DNA of 64,000 nucleotides from Knoellia sp. Soil729 (GTDB taxonomy: Bacteria; Actinomycetota; Actinomycetes; Actinomycetales; Dermatophilaceae): positions 139,153 to 203,152 of the forward strand of contig NZ_LMSA01000003.1 in the NCBI RefSeq assembly GCF_001427985.1. Reading direction: 5' to 3'. This document shows positions 7,873 through 18,842 of this stretch, piece by piece. A program made the translations under genes and the position numbers. Position 1 is the stretch's first letter. Every line of letters begins with the position of its first letter. The notes under the pieces are model-generated. The model worked only from the letters and a program-made list of their open reading frames with translations. It made no database searches and was not told the origin of the DNA.

Positions 7873-9849
7873 GTGGCTCATCCGTCGACCTACCGTCCCC
7901 GGCCGGGAGAGATCCCGACCGACCCGGGTGTCTACCGGTTCCGCGACAAGGACGGCCGCGTCATCTATGTGGGCAAGGCGAAGTCGCTGCGTCCACGCCT
8001 GTCCTCCTACTTCCAGGACGTGGGGCTGCTCCACCCGCGCACGGCCTCGATGGTCATGTCCGGCGCGAGCGTCGAGTGGACCGTGGTCTCCACCGAGGTC
8101 GAGGCGCTCCAGCTCGAGTACTCGTGGATCAAGGAGTTCGACCCGCGCTTCAACGTCAAGTACCGCGACGACAAGTCCTATCCCTACCTCGCGGTGACGA
8201 TGGGGGAGGAGTTCCCCCGCGCGCAGGTGATGCGTGGTGCCAAGCGCAAGGGGACGCGCTACTTCGGGCCCTACGCCCACGCGTGGGCCATCCGCGAGAC
8301 GCTCGACCAGGCCCTGCGGGTCTTCCCCATGCGCACCTGCTCCGCAGGCGTGTTCAAGAGGGCGAGCCAGGTGGGGCGCCCGTGCCTGCTCGGCTACATC
8401 GACAAGTGCTCGGCCCCGTGCGTGGAGCGGGTCGACGCCGACGAGCACCGCCAGATCGCCGAGGACTTCTGCGACTTCATGGCGGGGGAGAGCTCGAAGT
8501 TCGTCAAGCGGCTCGAGCGACAGATGCGCGACGCCTCGGACGCGCTCGAGTTCGAGCAGGCGGCCCGGCTGCGCGACGACATCGGAGCGCTCCAGCGGGT
8601 CCTGGAGAAGTCGGCCGTCGTCTTCGGTGACGGGACCGACGCCGACGTCTTCGCCCTGTCCGACGACGAGCTCGAGGTGGCCGTGCAGGTCTTCCACGTC
8701 CGCGGCGGACGGATCCGGGGGCAACGGGGGTGGGTCGCCGAGAAGGAGTTCGAGACCGTTCCCGAGGTCGTGGGGCACCTCCTCCAGCAGCTCTACGGCG
8801 GGGAGGAGGGCGAGTCCGTCCCCCGCGAGGTGCTCGTCCCCGTGCTGCCCGAGGACGCCGGGACCCTGGGCGAGTGGCTGTCGGAGCGCCGGGGCAGCAG
8901 GGTGGATCTCCGGGTTCCGCAGCGCGGTGACAAGAGAACCCTCATGGAGACCGTCGAGCGCAACGCCACGCAGAGCCTGGCGCGCCACAAGGTGGCCCGC
9001 GCGGGCGACCTCACGGCCCGGTCGCAGGCGCTCCAGCAGCTCCAGGAGTTCCTCGAGCTCGACGAGTCGCCGCTGCGCATCGAGTGCTACGACATCAGCC
9101 ACGTCCAGGGCACGCAGGTCGTCGGCTCGATGGTCGTCTTCGAGGACGGGCTGGCGCGCAAGGGGGAGTACCGCCGGTTCATCGTGCGCGGACAGCAGGA
9201 CGAGGAAGAGGGAGGGACCGCGGCTCCCATCGACGACACGGCTGCGATGCACGAGGTGCTCACCCGCCGCTTCCGCCGCTACCTCAAGGACCGCGACGAG
9301 CCACAGGGGCTCGACCAGGAGACCGGCCGGCCGACGCGCTTCGCGTACCCGCCGCAGCTCGTCGTCGTCGACGGTGGGCTGCCCCAGGTCAACGCGGCGG
9401 CGCGCGCCATCGAGGACCTCGGCATCGTCGACGTGGCCATCGTGGGACTGGCCAAGCGCCTCGAGGAGGTGTGGGTTCCGGGGCAGGACTTCCCGGTCAT
9501 CCTTCCTCGCACCAGCGAGGGCCTCTACCTCCTGCAGCGACTGCGCGACGAGGCCCACCGCTTCGCCATCACCTTCCACCGGCAACGCCGGAGCAAGGCG
9601 ATGACGAACTCCGCACTGGACGGCATACCGGGTCTGGGGGACGTCAAGCGCAAGGCGCTGCTGCGGCACTTCGGGTCGGTCAAGCGCATCCGGGCCGCGA
9701 GCCTCGACGAACTGGGTGAGGTCAGCGGAATCGGCCCTAGGCTGGCAGGCACCATCCAGCGCGAGCTGACTGGCGCCGCCGAAGCAGCACCCACGGTCAA
9801 CCTGATGACCGGCGAGATCATCGACGACGAGAGGGGCAGCGATGCCTGA
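7873..9849 (+). CDS. uvrC: Excinuclease ABC subunit C
   Basis: Endonuclease that makes both incisions during nucleotide excision repair after UvrAB locates damage. The 658 aa contain the GIY-YIG nuclease domain near residues 15-95 ([20 protein letters not shown]), a UVR helical hairpin around 205-240, the RNase H-like C-terminal nuclease with [12 protein letters not shown] and [10 protein letters not shown], and tandem helix-hairpin-helix motifs at the end ([15 protein letters not shown] and [10 protein letters not shown]). Length and domain order are normal. It overlaps rapZ by eight bases and heads the uvrC-rapZ-yvcK-whiA cluster conserved across actinomycetes. The Ile of DGIPG uses ATA inside a CGGCATAC octamer. 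Confidence 0.97.
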   Translation: MAHPSTYRPRPGEIPTDPGVYRFRDKDGRVIYVGKAKSLRPRLSSYFQDVGLLHPRTASMVMSGASVEWTVVSTEVEALQLEYSWIKEFDPRFNVKYRDDKSYPYLAVTMGEEFPRAQVMRGAKRKGTRYFGPYAHAWAIRETLDQALRVFPMRTCSAGVFKRASQVGRPCLLGYIDKCSAPCVERVDADEHRQIAEDFCDFMAGESSKFVKRLERQMRDASDALEFEQAARLRDDIGALQRVLEKSAVVFGDGTDADVFALSDDELEVAVQVFHVRGGRIRGQRGWVAEKEFETVPEVVGHLLQQLYGGEEGESVPREVLVPVLPEDAGTLGEWLSERRGSRVDLRVPQRGDKRTLMETVERNATQSLARHKVARAGDLTARSQALQQLQEFLELDESPLRIECYDISHVQGTQVVGSMVVFEDGLARKGEYRRFIVRGQQDEEEGGTAAPIDDTAAMHEVLTRRFRRYLKDRDEPQGLDQETGRPTRFAYPPQLVVVDGGLPQVNAAARAIEDLGIVDVAIVGLAKRLEEVWVPGQDFPVILPRTSEGLYLLQRLRDEAHRFAITFHRQRRSKAMTNSALDGIPGLGDVKRKALLRHFGSVKRIRAASLDELGEVSGIGPRLAGTIQRELTGAAEAAPTVNLMTGEIIDDERGSDA

Positions 9850-10753
9850 AGGTCCCGTCCCTGAGGCTCCCCGGAGCTCGACGCCCAGCGGCGCGGACTT
9901 CGTCATCGTCACCGGCATGAGCGGTGCCGGCCGCACGACCACGGCCAACGTCATGGAGGACCAGGGCTGGTACGTCGTCGACAACCTGCCGCCGCAGCTC
10001 CTCGTGTCCATGGCCGAGCTCGGCAACCAGGCGCGCAGCGAGGGCCGCGACATCAGGATCGCCGCGGTGGTCGACGTGCGCAGCCAGCACTTCTTCACGG
10101 AGTTCGAGGGCGCCGTCCAGCACCTGCATGCCACCGGCTGGACTCCCCAGCTGCTCTTCCTCGACGCCACCGACGAGGCGCTGGTGCGGCGGTTCGAGTC
10201 GGTGCGACGGCCCCACCCGCTGCAGGGCGACGGTCGCTTGCTCGACGGGATCCAGCACGAGCGCGAGATCCTGCGCGACCTGAGGTCGCGGGCCGAGATC
10301 GTCGTCGACACCTCCGGGCTCAACGTCCACCAGCTGTCGCGCAAGATCGCCCCACTCTTCGGCACCGACGCCGGCCCGTCGCTCCGACTGGCGCTCCTCT
10401 CCTTCGGCTTCAAGTACGGCGTGCCCCTGGACGCGGACTTCGTCTTCGACATGCGGTTCCTGCCCAACCCCTTCTGGGTACCCGAGCTCCGCCCGCTCGA
10501 CGGGCGCGACCCCGAGGTCTCGGGCTTCGTGCTCACGCAGGACGGGGCGGGGGAGTTCCTCGACCGGGTCGTCGACCTCATGCAGCCCGTCATCAGGGGC
10601 TACCACTCGGAGGGGCGGCGCTACGTGACCCTCGCGATCGGGTGCACCGGCGGCAAGCACCGGTCCGTCGCCATGGCCGAGGCGCTCGCCGAGCGGCTGC
10701 GCACCGACCGCACCGAGACCTTCCTCGTCCACCGCGACCTGGGACGCGAGTGA
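9842..10753 (+). CDS. rapZ: RNase adapter / nucleotide-binding protein RapZ (YvcJ family)
   Basis: 303 aa with an N-terminal P-loop ([13 protein letters not shown], near residue 25) and the C-terminal RapZ domain, recognised by VDNLPPQLL early on and by [15 protein letters not shown] near the end. Proteobacterial RapZ controls GlmS by presenting small RNAs to RNase E; in Gram-positive bacteria the homologue binds and hydrolyses nucleotides and its role is less clear. It is always found beside yvcK and whiA, as here, and is translationally coupled to yvcK by a GTGA overlap. Confidence 0.94.
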   Translation: MPEGPVPEAPRSSTPSGADFVIVTGMSGAGRTTTANVMEDQGWYVVDNLPPQLLVSMAELGNQARSEGRDIRIAAVVDVRSQHFFTEFEGAVQHLHATGWTPQLLFLDATDEALVRRFESVRRPHPLQGDGRLLDGIQHEREILRDLRSRAEIVVDTSGLNVHQLSRKIAPLFGTDAGPSLRLALLSFGFKYGVPLDADFVFDMRFLPNPFWVPELRPLDGRDPEVSGFVLTQDGAGEFLDRVVDLMQPVIRGYHSEGRRYVTLAIGCTGGKHRSVAMAEALAERLRTDRTETFLVHRDLGRE

Positions 10754-11703
10754 GCGGCCCCGTCGTCGCCGCTCTCGGCGGTGGGCACGGGCTCGCTGCC
10801 TCGCTCGCGGCGCTGCGCTTCGTCACCGACGAGATCACGGCGATCGTCACCGTGGCCGACAACGGCGGGTCGTCGGGCCGGTTGCGCGGTGAGTTCGGGG
10901 TCCTGCCACCGGGTGACCTGCGCATGGCGCTCTCGGCGCTCTGTGAGGAGACGGAGTGGGGGCACACCTGGCGTGACGTCCTGCAGCACCGCTTCCAGGG
11001 CACCGGTCCGCTCGGCGGTCACGCCCTGGGCAACCTGCTCATCGTCGCCCTCTGGGAGCTGCACGAGGACCCGGTGGCCGGACTCGAGCTCGTCGGCCGC
11101 CTCCTCAACGCCCGGGGCCGCGTCCTGCCCATGGCCGCGGTGCCGCTCGACATCGAGGCCGACGTGGTGGGCGCCAACCCGGCCGAGCCCGACGAGGTCT
11201 CGCTCGTGCGCGGCCAGGCCCAGGTCGCGACGACCCGCGGCAAGGTCCGCGACCTGCGGCTCGTCCCGGCCGACCCACCGGCCTATCCGGAGTCCATCGC
11301 GGCCATCCGGGCCGCGGACTGGGTGATCCTCGGGCCGGGCTCCTGGTTCACCTCCGTCATGCCCCACCTGCTGGTGCCCGACCTCGCCGATGCCCTCGCG
11401 GTCACCCGCGCCCGCAGGCTGCTGGTGCTCAACCTCGAGATGGTGACCAACGAGACGGCCGGGTTCCGGGCCATCCACCACCTCGAGTCGTTCGCGGCGC
11501 ACGCGCCGCGGGTGCGGCTCGACGCCGTCCTCGCGGACCCGTCGGTCGTCGACGACGAGGCCGAGCTGGCGGCCGCCTGCCGGGCCCTCGGGGCGCAGCT
11601 GCACCTGCACCGCGTGGCCGTCTCGACCTCTCCGACGCACCACGACCGGCTGCGCCTGGCCGCTGCCCTGCAGGACGTCCTTGCCTCGGGACGCCGCCCC
11701 TGA
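10750..11703 (+). CDS. yvcK: Gluconeogenesis factor YvcK (CofD-like fold)
   Basis: 317 aa. The Gly-rich N-terminus ([14 protein letters not shown]) and [10 protein letters not shown] mark the CofD/YvcK fold. Characterised homologues bind UDP-sugars and affect cell-wall precursor supply and growth on gluconeogenic carbon. I start the gene at the GTG overlapping the rapZ stop (GTGA) because the conserved Gly-rich strand begins five residues later; the open frame extends further upstream but lies inside rapZ. The stop overlaps the first possible whiA start codon (TGATG). Confidence 0.93.
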   Translation: MSGPVVAALGGGHGLAASLAALRFVTDEITAIVTVADNGGSSGRLRGEFGVLPPGDLRMALSALCEETEWGHTWRDVLQHRFQGTGPLGGHALGNLLIVALWELHEDPVAGLELVGRLLNARGRVLPMAAVPLDIEADVVGANPAEPDEVSLVRGQAQVATTRGKVRDLRLVPADPPAYPESIAAIRAADWVILGPGSWFTSVMPHLLVPDLADALAVTRARRLLVLNLEMVTNETAGFRAIHHLESFAAHAPRVRLDAVLADPSVVDDEAELAAACRALGAQLHLHRVAVSTSPTHHDRLRLAAALQDVLASGRRP

Positions 11704-11726
11704 TGGCGCGTGGCAGGATGACCGGC

Positions 11727-12707
11727 ATGGCTATGACGGCGAAGGTGAAGGACGAACTCAGCCGCCACGAGGTGACCAAGCCCTGCTGCCGCAAGTCGGA
11801 GGTGGCGGCGACGCTGCGGTTCGCGGGGGGACTGCACATCATCGGGGGACGCATCGTCGTCGAGGCTGAGCTCGACACGGCAAACGCCGCGCGACGGCTG
11901 CGCCGCGAGATCCACGAGCTCTACGGGCAGACGCCCGAGGTGCTCGTGCTGGCGGCCGGCGGACTGCGCAAGGGCAGCCGCTATGTCGTGAGGGTCGTAC
12001 AGGACGGCGAGGCGCTGGCCCGGCAGACCGGGCTCATCGACGGTCGGGGCCGCCCGGTGCGTGGTCTGCCTCCGAAGGTGGTCTCGGGCTCGGTGTGCGA
12101 TGCCGAGGCCGCGTGGCGCGGTGCCTTCATCGCGCACGGGTCGCTCACCGAGCCGGGCCGGTCCTCCGCGCTCGAGCTGACCTGCCCCGGTCCCGAGGCG
12201 GCACTGGCCCTCGTCGGCGCCGCACGGCGGCTCGGCATCTCGGCCAAGGCGCGCGAGGTCCGTGGCATCGACCGCGTCGTCATCCGCGACGGTGACGCCA
12301 TCGGCGCCATGCTCACCCGTCTGGGCGCGCACGACGCCGTCCTGGCGTGGGAGGAGCGTCGCATGCGCCGCGAGGTGCGTGCCACCGCCAACCGGCTCGC
12401 AAACTTCGACGACGCCAACCTGCGGCGGTCGGCCCGGGCGGCAGTCGCAGCGGGCTCGCGCGTCGGCCGTGCCCTTGAGATCCTCGGCGAGGACATCCCG
12501 GACCACCTGCGCGAGGCCGGCCAGCTCCGGCTCCAGCACAAGCAGGCCTCGCTCGAGGAGCTCGGTCAGCTGGCCCAGCCGGCCATGACCAAGGACGCCG
12601 TCGCCGGACGCATCCGCAGACTGCTCGCCATGGCCGACAAGCGCGCCGAGGACATGGGCATCCCCGGCACTGAAGCAGACCTCACGCCCGACATGCTCGA
12701 TTCCTAG
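11727..12707 (+). CDS. whiA: DNA-binding protein WhiA
   Basis: Sporulation/cell-division regulator conserved in Gram-positive bacteria. In Streptomyces it works with WhiB to switch on division genes. The N-terminal two thirds is the LAGLIDADG-like homing-endonuclease fold ([16 protein letters not shown]) and the C-terminus is a helix-turn-helix ([16 protein letters not shown]). It is nearly colinear with the Streptomyces protein as I recall it. Four in-frame ATGs are possible (11703, 11718, 11727, 11733); 11727 gives the family start [13 protein letters not shown] and has GGCAGG upstream. A non-sporulating host would use it for division control. Confidence 0.95.
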   Translation: MAMTAKVKDELSRHEVTKPCCRKSEVAATLRFAGGLHIIGGRIVVEAELDTANAARRLRREIHELYGQTPEVLVLAAGGLRKGSRYVVRVVQDGEALARQTGLIDGRGRPVRGLPPKVVSGSVCDAEAAWRGAFIAHGSLTEPGRSSALELTCPGPEAALALVGAARRLGISAKAREVRGIDRVVIRDGDAIGAMLTRLGAHDAVLAWEERRMRREVRATANRLANFDDANLRRSARAAVAAGSRVGRALEILGEDIPDHLREAGQLRLQHKQASLEELGQLAQPAMTKDAVAGRIRRLLAMADKRAEDMGIPGTEADLTPDMLDS

Positions 12708-12718
12708 GAGTGGTGACC

Positions 12719-13054
12719 ATGCAGTCCACGTCCCTGTCCTCGCTCGTCGAGGCCGGCCTCGAGGCTGCCCGTGGCGCCTCGAGCGGCCGCTCCTCCGTGA
12801 CCATCCAGGGAGGGCACGACCGCGCCCTGCGCGAGACGGTGATCGCCCTGGTCAGCGGGCGCGAGCTGTCCGAGCACGAGAGCCCCGGCGAGGCCACCCT
12901 CCAGGTGCTCACCGGACGGGTGCGCCTGACCAGTGGCCCCGAGCTCTGGGACGGCGGCACCGGCGACCACGTGATCATCCCTCCCGCACGACACACCCTG
13001 TCCGCACTGGAGGACGCCGTGGTCCTGCTGACGGTGGTCAAGCCACTCGGCTGA
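12719..13054 (+). CDS. Small cupin-domain protein
   Basis: 111 aa, a single cupin beta-barrel with the paired motifs ESPGEATLQVLTGRVRL and GDHVIIPPARHTL. His, Glu and His residues sit at positions where cupins bind metal. No enzymatic function can be assigned; one-domain cupins of this size often act as sensors or small isomerases. It follows whiA by 11 bases, with AGGAG eight bases before the ATG at 12719, and precedes the gap promoter. A similar cupin sits between whiA and gap in related actinomycetes as I recall. Confidence 0.7.
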   Translation: MQSTSLSSLVEAGLEAARGASSGRSSVTIQGGHDRALRETVIALVSGRELSEHESPGEATLQVLTGRVRLTSGPELWDGGTGDHVIIPPARHTLSALEDAVVLLTVVKPLG

Positions 13055-13108
13055 CGGGTTACCCGCCCGTACCCCGGACCGGGCCGAGGCGGGGCCAGGG
13101 CGCGGCAC

Positions 13109-14185
<1,077 letters not shown>

Positions 14186-14196
14186 CGAGCGCCGGC

Positions 14197-15399
14197 ATGA
14201 AGTCGATCGCCGATCTCGGCGACCTGCAGGGCAAGCGCGTCCTCGTCCGGTCCGACCTCAACGTGCCGCTCGAGGGTTCGTCGATCACCGATGACGGACG
14301 CATCCGCGCGTCGGTGCCGACGATCCAGGCCCTGTCCGAGGCGGGCGCACGCGTCATCGTGTGCGCCCACCTCGGTCGGCCCAAGGGCACCCCGGAGGAC
14401 AAGTACTCGCTGGCACCGGTCGCGGCACGCCTCGGCGAGCTGCTCGGCAGGGACGTGACGTTCGCCACCGACACCGTCGGTGAGAGCGCACAGTCCGCAG
14501 TCGAGGCTGCACAGGACGGCGACGTCGTGCTGCTCGAGAACCTGCGCTTCAACGCGGGGGAGACCGCGAAGTCGGCGGATGCGCGGGCCGGGTTCGCAGG
14601 CCAGCTCGCCTCTCTCGCAGATGTTTTCGTCTCGGACGGCTTTGGTGTCGTGCACCGCGAGCAGGCGTCGGTCTTCGACGTCGCCCGCCTCCTCCCATCC
14701 GCCGTCGGTGGTCTCGTCGAGACCGAGGTCGGCGTGCTCCGTCGCCTGACGACCGACCCCGAACGCCCGTATGCCGTGGTGCTGGGCGGCGCGAAGGTGT
14801 CGGACAAGCTCGCGGTCATCGACAACCTCATCCAGACCGCCGACCGCCTCCTCGTCGGGGGCGGGATGGTCTTCACCTTCCTCAAGGCGCAGGGCCACGA
14901 GGTCGGCAAGAGCCTGCTCGAGGCCGACCAGGTCGACGTGGTCAAGGGGTACCTCGACCAGGCCAAGGAGCGTGGCGTCGAGATCGTCCTGCCCGTGGAC
15001 GTCGTCGCGGCGACCGAGTTCTCGGCCGAGGCCGACCACGAGGTGGTCGGGATCGACGCCATCCCCGCCGACCGCATGGGGCTCGACATCGGGCCGAAGT
15101 CGGCCGAGCTGTTCGCCGACAGGCTCGCCGACTGCCGCACGGTCTTCTGGAACGGACCCATGGGCGCGTTCGAGATGGCGCCCTACGCCGCGGGCACCAA
15201 GGTACTCGCCACGGCGCTGGCCGACATCACCACCGACGGTGCCCTCACCGTCGTCGGTGGTGGCGACTCAGCGGCCGCGGTGCGCCAGCTCGGGTTCTCC
15301 GACGACCAGTTCGGACACATCTCCACCGGCGGCGGTGCCAGCCTCGAGTACCTCGAGGGCAAGGACCTCCCCGGCCTCACCGTCCTCGAAGAAAGCTGA
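14197..15399 (+). CDS. pgk: Phosphoglycerate kinase
   Basis: Transfers phosphate from 1,3-bisphosphoglycerate to ADP. 400 aa, standard length. The substrate-binding Arg segment [20 protein letters not shown], the lid strand [17 protein letters not shown] and the nucleotide-binding [15 protein letters not shown] are present. The ATG at 14197 begins 11 bases after the gap stop. A longer open frame upstream lies inside gap and is rejected. The TAT Tyr codon in [10 protein letters not shown] comes from a GTATGCCG octamer. Confidence 0.97.
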   Translation: MKSIADLGDLQGKRVLVRSDLNVPLEGSSITDDGRIRASVPTIQALSEAGARVIVCAHLGRPKGTPEDKYSLAPVAARLGELLGRDVTFATDTVGESAQSAVEAAQDGDVVLLENLRFNAGETAKSADARAGFAGQLASLADVFVSDGFGVVHREQASVFDVARLLPSAVGGLVETEVGVLRRLTTDPERPYAVVLGGAKVSDKLAVIDNLIQTADRLLVGGGMVFTFLKAQGHEVGKSLLEADQVDVVKGYLDQAKERGVEIVLPVDVVAATEFSAEADHEVVGIDAIPADRMGLDIGPKSAELFADRLADCRTVFWNGPMGAFEMAPYAAGTKVLATALADITTDGALTVVGGGDSAAAVRQLGFSDDQFGHISTGGGASLEYLEGKDLPGLTVLEES

Positions 15400-15407
15400 C
15401 CCCTTCC

Positions 15408-16220
15408 ATGTCCTCTGCCGCCACGTCCTCCCAGCGCGTCCCGCTCATGGCGGGCAATTGGAAGATGAACCTCGACCACCTCCAGGCCACCCACCTCGTC
15501 CAGAAGCTGGACTGGACGTTGCAGGACGCCAAGCACGACCACGGAGCCGTCGAGGTCGCGGTGCTTCCGCCCTTCACGGACCTGCGCAGCGTGCAGACCC
15601 TCGTCGACGGGGACCGGCTCCACCTCAAGTACGGCGCGCAGGACCTGTCGCAGCACAAGAGCGGTGCCTACACCGGCGAGATCAGTGGCGCCTTCCTCGC
15701 CAAGCTCGGCTGCACCTATGTCGCGGTCGGGCACAGCGAGCGGCGCGAGTACCACGGTGAGACCGACGAGATCGTCAACGCCAAGGTCCTCGCGGCCTAC
15801 GAGCACGGCCTCACGCCGATCTTCTGTGTCGGTGAGGGACTGGAGGTGCGTCAGGCGGGCACCCACGTCGAGCACGTCCTCGCCCAGGTGCGCGCCGGCC
15901 TCGAGGGCCTGCCGGCCGACAAGGCCTCGAGCATCGTCATCGCCTACGAGCCCGTGTGGGCCATCGGCACCGGCGAGGTCGCGACGCCCGAGGACGCGCA
16001 GGAGGTGTGCGCCGCCATCCGCACGGCCCTCGCCGAGCTCTACTCCGGCGACCTGGCCGACCGCGTGCGGATCCTCTACGGAGGGTCGGTGAAGTCCGGC
16101 AACGTCGCCGCGATCATGGCGCAGGACGACGTCGACGGTGCGCTCGTCGGTGGGGCCTCGATCGACCCCGCGGAGTTCGCCGCGATCTGCCGCTACCGCG
16201 ACCACCTCAGGACGAGCTGA
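15408..16220 (+). CDS. tpiA: Triose-phosphate isomerase
   Basis: Interconverts dihydroxyacetone phosphate and glyceraldehyde 3-phosphate. 270 aa TIM barrel with substrate Lys in MAGNWKMNL, catalytic His in VAVGHSERR, catalytic Glu in [12 protein letters not shown], and the phosphate-binding YGGSVKSGN and VGGASI loops. It follows pgk by eight bases and completes the triose segment of glycolysis. The first eight residues before VPLMAGNWK are a short extension typical of actinomycetes. Confidence 0.97.
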   Translation: MSSAATSSQRVPLMAGNWKMNLDHLQATHLVQKLDWTLQDAKHDHGAVEVAVLPPFTDLRSVQTLVDGDRLHLKYGAQDLSQHKSGAYTGEISGAFLAKLGCTYVAVGHSERREYHGETDEIVNAKVLAAYEHGLTPIFCVGEGLEVRQAGTHVEHVLAQVRAGLEGLPADKASSIVIAYEPVWAIGTGEVATPEDAQEVCAAIRTALAELYSGDLADRVRILYGGSVKSGNVAAIMAQDDVDGALVGGASIDPAEFAAICRYRDHLRTS

Positions 16221-16285
16221 TCCGGCAGGTATCCTGTAGCGGCGCCCCATCGGGTGCCACTGAACGTCACTACTGAAGGAGCACC

Positions 16286-16531
16286 GTGGAAGCGGTCAAA
16301 ATCGGCCTCCAGGTCCTCTTGGTCCTGGGAGGGCTCTTCCTCACCCTCCTCATCCTGCTGCACAAGGGCAAGGGTGGTGGCCTGTCCGACATGTTCGGCG
16401 GCGGGATGTCCACCTCCCTCGGAGGCTCCTCGGTCGCCGAGCGCAACCTCGACCGCATCACCTACGCGGTCGCCATCGTGTGGTTCGTGTGCGTGGTCGG
16501 GCTCGGCGTCCTCGACCGCTTCGCCAGCTGA
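16286..16531 (+). CDS. secG: Preprotein translocase subunit SecG
   Basis: Small membrane component of the SecYEG channel. 81 aa, with two membrane helices (residues about 5-25 and 56-76) around a Gly-rich loop KGKGGGLSDMFGGGMS, which is the SecG hallmark. The GTG start has GAAGGAG upstream. It lies between tpiA and rbpA, its usual place in actinomycetes. Confidence 0.93.
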   Translation: MEAVKIGLQVLLVLGGLFLTLLILLHKGKGGGLSDMFGGGMSTSLGGSSVAERNLDRITYAVAIVWFVCVVGLGVLDRFAS

Positions 16532-16566
16532 AGGTTCCTGTCGTTTCCTGATCCGAGAGAAGGCTG

Positions 16567-16923
16567 ATGTCGATGGCTGGTGGCAACGCGATTCGCGGGA
16601 GCCGTGTCGGTGCGGGACCGATGGGAGAGGCCGAGCGCGGCGACGCGGCCCCCCGGGTTCACGTCTCCTTCTGGTGCTCCAACGGTCACGAGACCCGACC
16701 GAGCTTCTCCCAGGAGGCCGACCTCGAGGTCCCCGAGACCTGGGACTGCCCCCGGTGCGGCTTCACTGCCGGACAGGACAAGGACAACCCCCCGGCCCAG
16801 ACCAAGGTCGAGCCCTACAAGACCCACCTCGCCTACGTCAAGGAGCGCCGTTCCGACAAGGACGGCGAGGCGATCCTCGACGAGGCGCTGGGCTCGCTGC
16901 GCGAACGCGGGCTCATCCAGTAA
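16567..16923 (+). CDS. rbpA: RNA polymerase-binding protein RbpA
   Basis: Actinomycete-specific partner of RNA polymerase and the principal sigma factor that stabilises open complexes. 118 aa: a flexible N-terminal tail (GNAIRGSRVGAGP), the core domain with Cys residues in FWCSNGHE and WDCPRCGF, a basic linker, and the C-terminal sigma-interacting helices (ILDEALGSLRERGLIQ). A preference for weak -35 promoters fits the many promoters in this window that show only a -10. Its last 11 bases overlap the convergent pgl gene. Confidence 0.95.
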   Translation: MSMAGGNAIRGSRVGAGPMGEAERGDAAPRVHVSFWCSNGHETRPSFSQEADLEVPETWDCPRCGFTAGQDKDNPPAQTKVEPYKTHLAYVKERRSDKDGEAILDEALGSLRERGLIQ

Positions 16924-17683
16924 AGCTGGACTCGAGGTGCTCCGCGGCCTCCGCGTCGACCAGCCAGAGCGTGCGCTCCTCGCCCTTGACCTGTGCCGCC
17001 GAGCTGACCTGCGGCCCCGCACCGGCGACGCCGTTGGCCACGGCCTTGGCCTTGTCGGAGCCGGCCACGATGAACCACACCTCGCGCGAACGGCGCAGCG
17101 CCTCGAAGGTCAGGCTGACCCGGTCCGGGGGCGGCTTGGGGGAGTCGTGCACGGCCACCGCGATGGCGCCAGTGCTCAGCTGGGCCGGGTGCCCGGGGAA
17201 CAGCGAGGCGATGTGCCCGTCCGGGCCCACACCGAGGATCATCACGTCGAAGGCACCCGCGTCCGCCGCGCGCACCGCTTCTCCGTATGCCGTTGCACTG
17301 GACTCCGCACTCTGCGACTCGTCCGGGCCGGGAACCCGGTGGACCCGCGTCTGGTCGAGGGGCAGCGAGGCGAGGCCGGCCCCATCGTTCTGGACGTCGT
17401 TGCGGTCCTGGTCCCCGGCGGGCAGGTAGCGCTCGTCACCCCACCACAGCTCCACCCGTGACCAGTCCACGGCCGACCTGGCCGGGAGCGCGGCCATGGA
17501 CGCCCACAGGTCCGAGCCCAGCGACCCACCGGTCAGCGAGATGTGGACGACGTCCTGCTGCGACTGGGCGTCGGCGATGGCCGTGAGGAGCCGGGCGGCG
17601 ATGGCGTCGCTCAGCTGCTGCTTCCCGGGGTGCACGATCACGTCGACATCGCGCACCTGGCTGAGGTCGTTGGCTCCGGTCAT
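16913..17683 (-). CDS. pgl: 6-phosphogluconolactonase
   Basis: Hydrolyses 6-phosphogluconolactone in the oxidative pentose phosphate pathway. 256 aa of the SugarP_isomerase/DevB type, with LTGGSLG, WWGDERYLP, GVGPDGHIASLFPG (catalytic His) and VSLTFEALRRSREVWF. It is the last gene of the tkt-tal-pgi-zwf-opcA-pgl operon, 13 bases after opcA. The stop lies inside the 3' end of rbpA on the other strand, so the two transcripts end overlapping and no terminator separates them. Confidence 0.95.
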   Translation of the reverse strand: MTGANDLSQVRDVDVIVHPGKQQLSDAIAARLLTAIADAQSQQDVVHISLTGGSLGSDLWASMAALPARSAVDWSRVELWWGDERYLPAGDQDRNDVQNDGAGLASLPLDQTRVHRVPGPDESQSAESSATAYGEAVRAADAGAFDVMILGVGPDGHIASLFPGHPAQLSTGAIAVAVHDSPKPPPDRVSLTFEALRRSREVWFIVAGSDKAKAVANGVAGAGPQVSSAAQVKGEERTLWLVDAEAAEHLESSFTG

Positions 17684-17696
17684 GGCTGTGCTCCTG

Positions 17697-18842
17697 TCAG
17701 GATGACTTCTTCGTGCGCTCGGCGCGCACCTCGTCGAGCCTGCGCGCCGAAGCCTTCTTGACCTGGTCCGCGTCGTCGACGTTCTCGGGCATCGGTGCCT
17801 CGACCATGGCGTCGCTGGCGTTGACCTTGGCCTCGCGCCGCAGCCTGGCAGCGTCCTCGCGGGACTCGGCCACGGACGGTGTGATGCCGGCGCGCTGCGC
17901 CTCCGTGGAGGTGCGTCGACTGAACCTCACGTCCGGGAGACCCAGGCGCAGGGCATCCTCGTAGACCTCGTCGGGGTCGAGCCGGCGCAGCTCGTCCGCC
18001 AGGCACTCCGCGTCGCTGCGTGGTGGCAGGGCGATGGTGCGCTCGGGCTGGTCCGGCTGCGACAACGTGGCCGTCGTGCCGTCCTGGGGTCGGACGAGGT
18101 CGAGCGGTCCGCTGGGCCGCTCGAGCCGGACACTGATGACGCCCGTGCCGGCCCGTGACGGCACGAGGGTGGTCGGGCACGCCAGCCGCTTCGCGAGCCA
18201 GCCGGCGAGCAGCTTGCCCGACGGCGAGTCGGACGCGGCCGTCACGGTCGCGGAGTGCACCGGCTCGAAGGGAGCCTGGTCCAATGCTGCGGTGAGCAGC
18301 GCGCGCCACAGGGTGATGCGCGACCACGCGAGGTCGGTGTCACCCGGGCTGTAGTGGGCCGCGAGCCGCGTCAGGGGCGCCTTCGACGCACCGGCCGAAC
18401 GGGAGACGTCGGTGATCCGGCGCTGGGCCATCTCCCCGATGGGGTCCTCCGCAGGGGACTTGGGTGCCTCGTCCGGCCACCAGGCCACGATGGGCGCGTC
18501 CGCGAGCAGGAGCGGCGTGACGACGGCGCGGCCGTGCGATGCCAGGGGGCCGAACAACCGCAGCACGACGACCTCGCTCGCGCCGGCGTCACCGCCGATG
18601 CGGATCTGGCCGTCGAGCCGGGCGGTGCCGCGGCGGTTGGCGATGACCACCACGATGATCCGGCAGGGGTGCTGGCGGCTGGCGTCGTTGGCGGTCTCGA
18701 TGGCTGCGTCGGCGTCGTTCTCGTCCACGACGACGACGAGGGTGAGCACCCGCGTCAGGGCCATCGACCCGGTCTCGGAGCGCAGCCGCACCAGCCTCTT
18801 GGAGATGTTGGCGGTGGTCGTGCTGGGCAGGTCGACGATCAC
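17697..18842 (-). CDS. opcA: Glucose-6-phosphate dehydrogenase assembly protein OpcA
   Basis: Redox-responsive partner needed for full activity of Zwf in actinomycetes and cyanobacteria. 381 aa, recognised by the start IVDLPSTTTANISKRL, by ANDASRQHPCRIIVVV and by APIVAWWPDEAP. The GTG at 18842 is chosen over an ATG at 18854 because it gives the family N-terminus, has GGAGG five bases upstream, and makes a GTGA overlap with zwf. The C-terminal 80 residues are charged and divergent. The context with zwf and pgl supports the assignment. Confidence 0.93.
   Translation of the reverse strand: MIVDLPSTTTANISKRLVRLRSETGSMALTRVLTLVVVVDENDADAAIETANDASRQHPCRIIVVVIANRRGTARLDGQIRIGGDAGASEVVVLRLFGPLASHGRAVVTPLLLADAPIVAWWPDEAPKSPAEDPIGEMAQRRITDVSRSAGASKAPLTRLAAHYSPGDTDLAWSRITLWRALLTAALDQAPFEPVHSATVTAASDSPSGKLLAGWLAKRLACPTTLVPSRAGTGVISVRLERPSGPLDLVRPQDGTTATLSQPDQPERTIALPPRSDAECLADELRRLDPDEVYEDALRLGLPDVRFSRRTSTEAQRAGITPSVAESREDAARLRREAKVNASDAMVEAPMPENVDDADQVKKASARRLDEVRAERTKKSS

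Noticed and set aside
7804-10593. 929-codon open frame on the minus strand over uvrC and rapZ
   Set aside because: It is a by-product of high third-position GC; the opposite strand has complete UvrC and RapZ domains.
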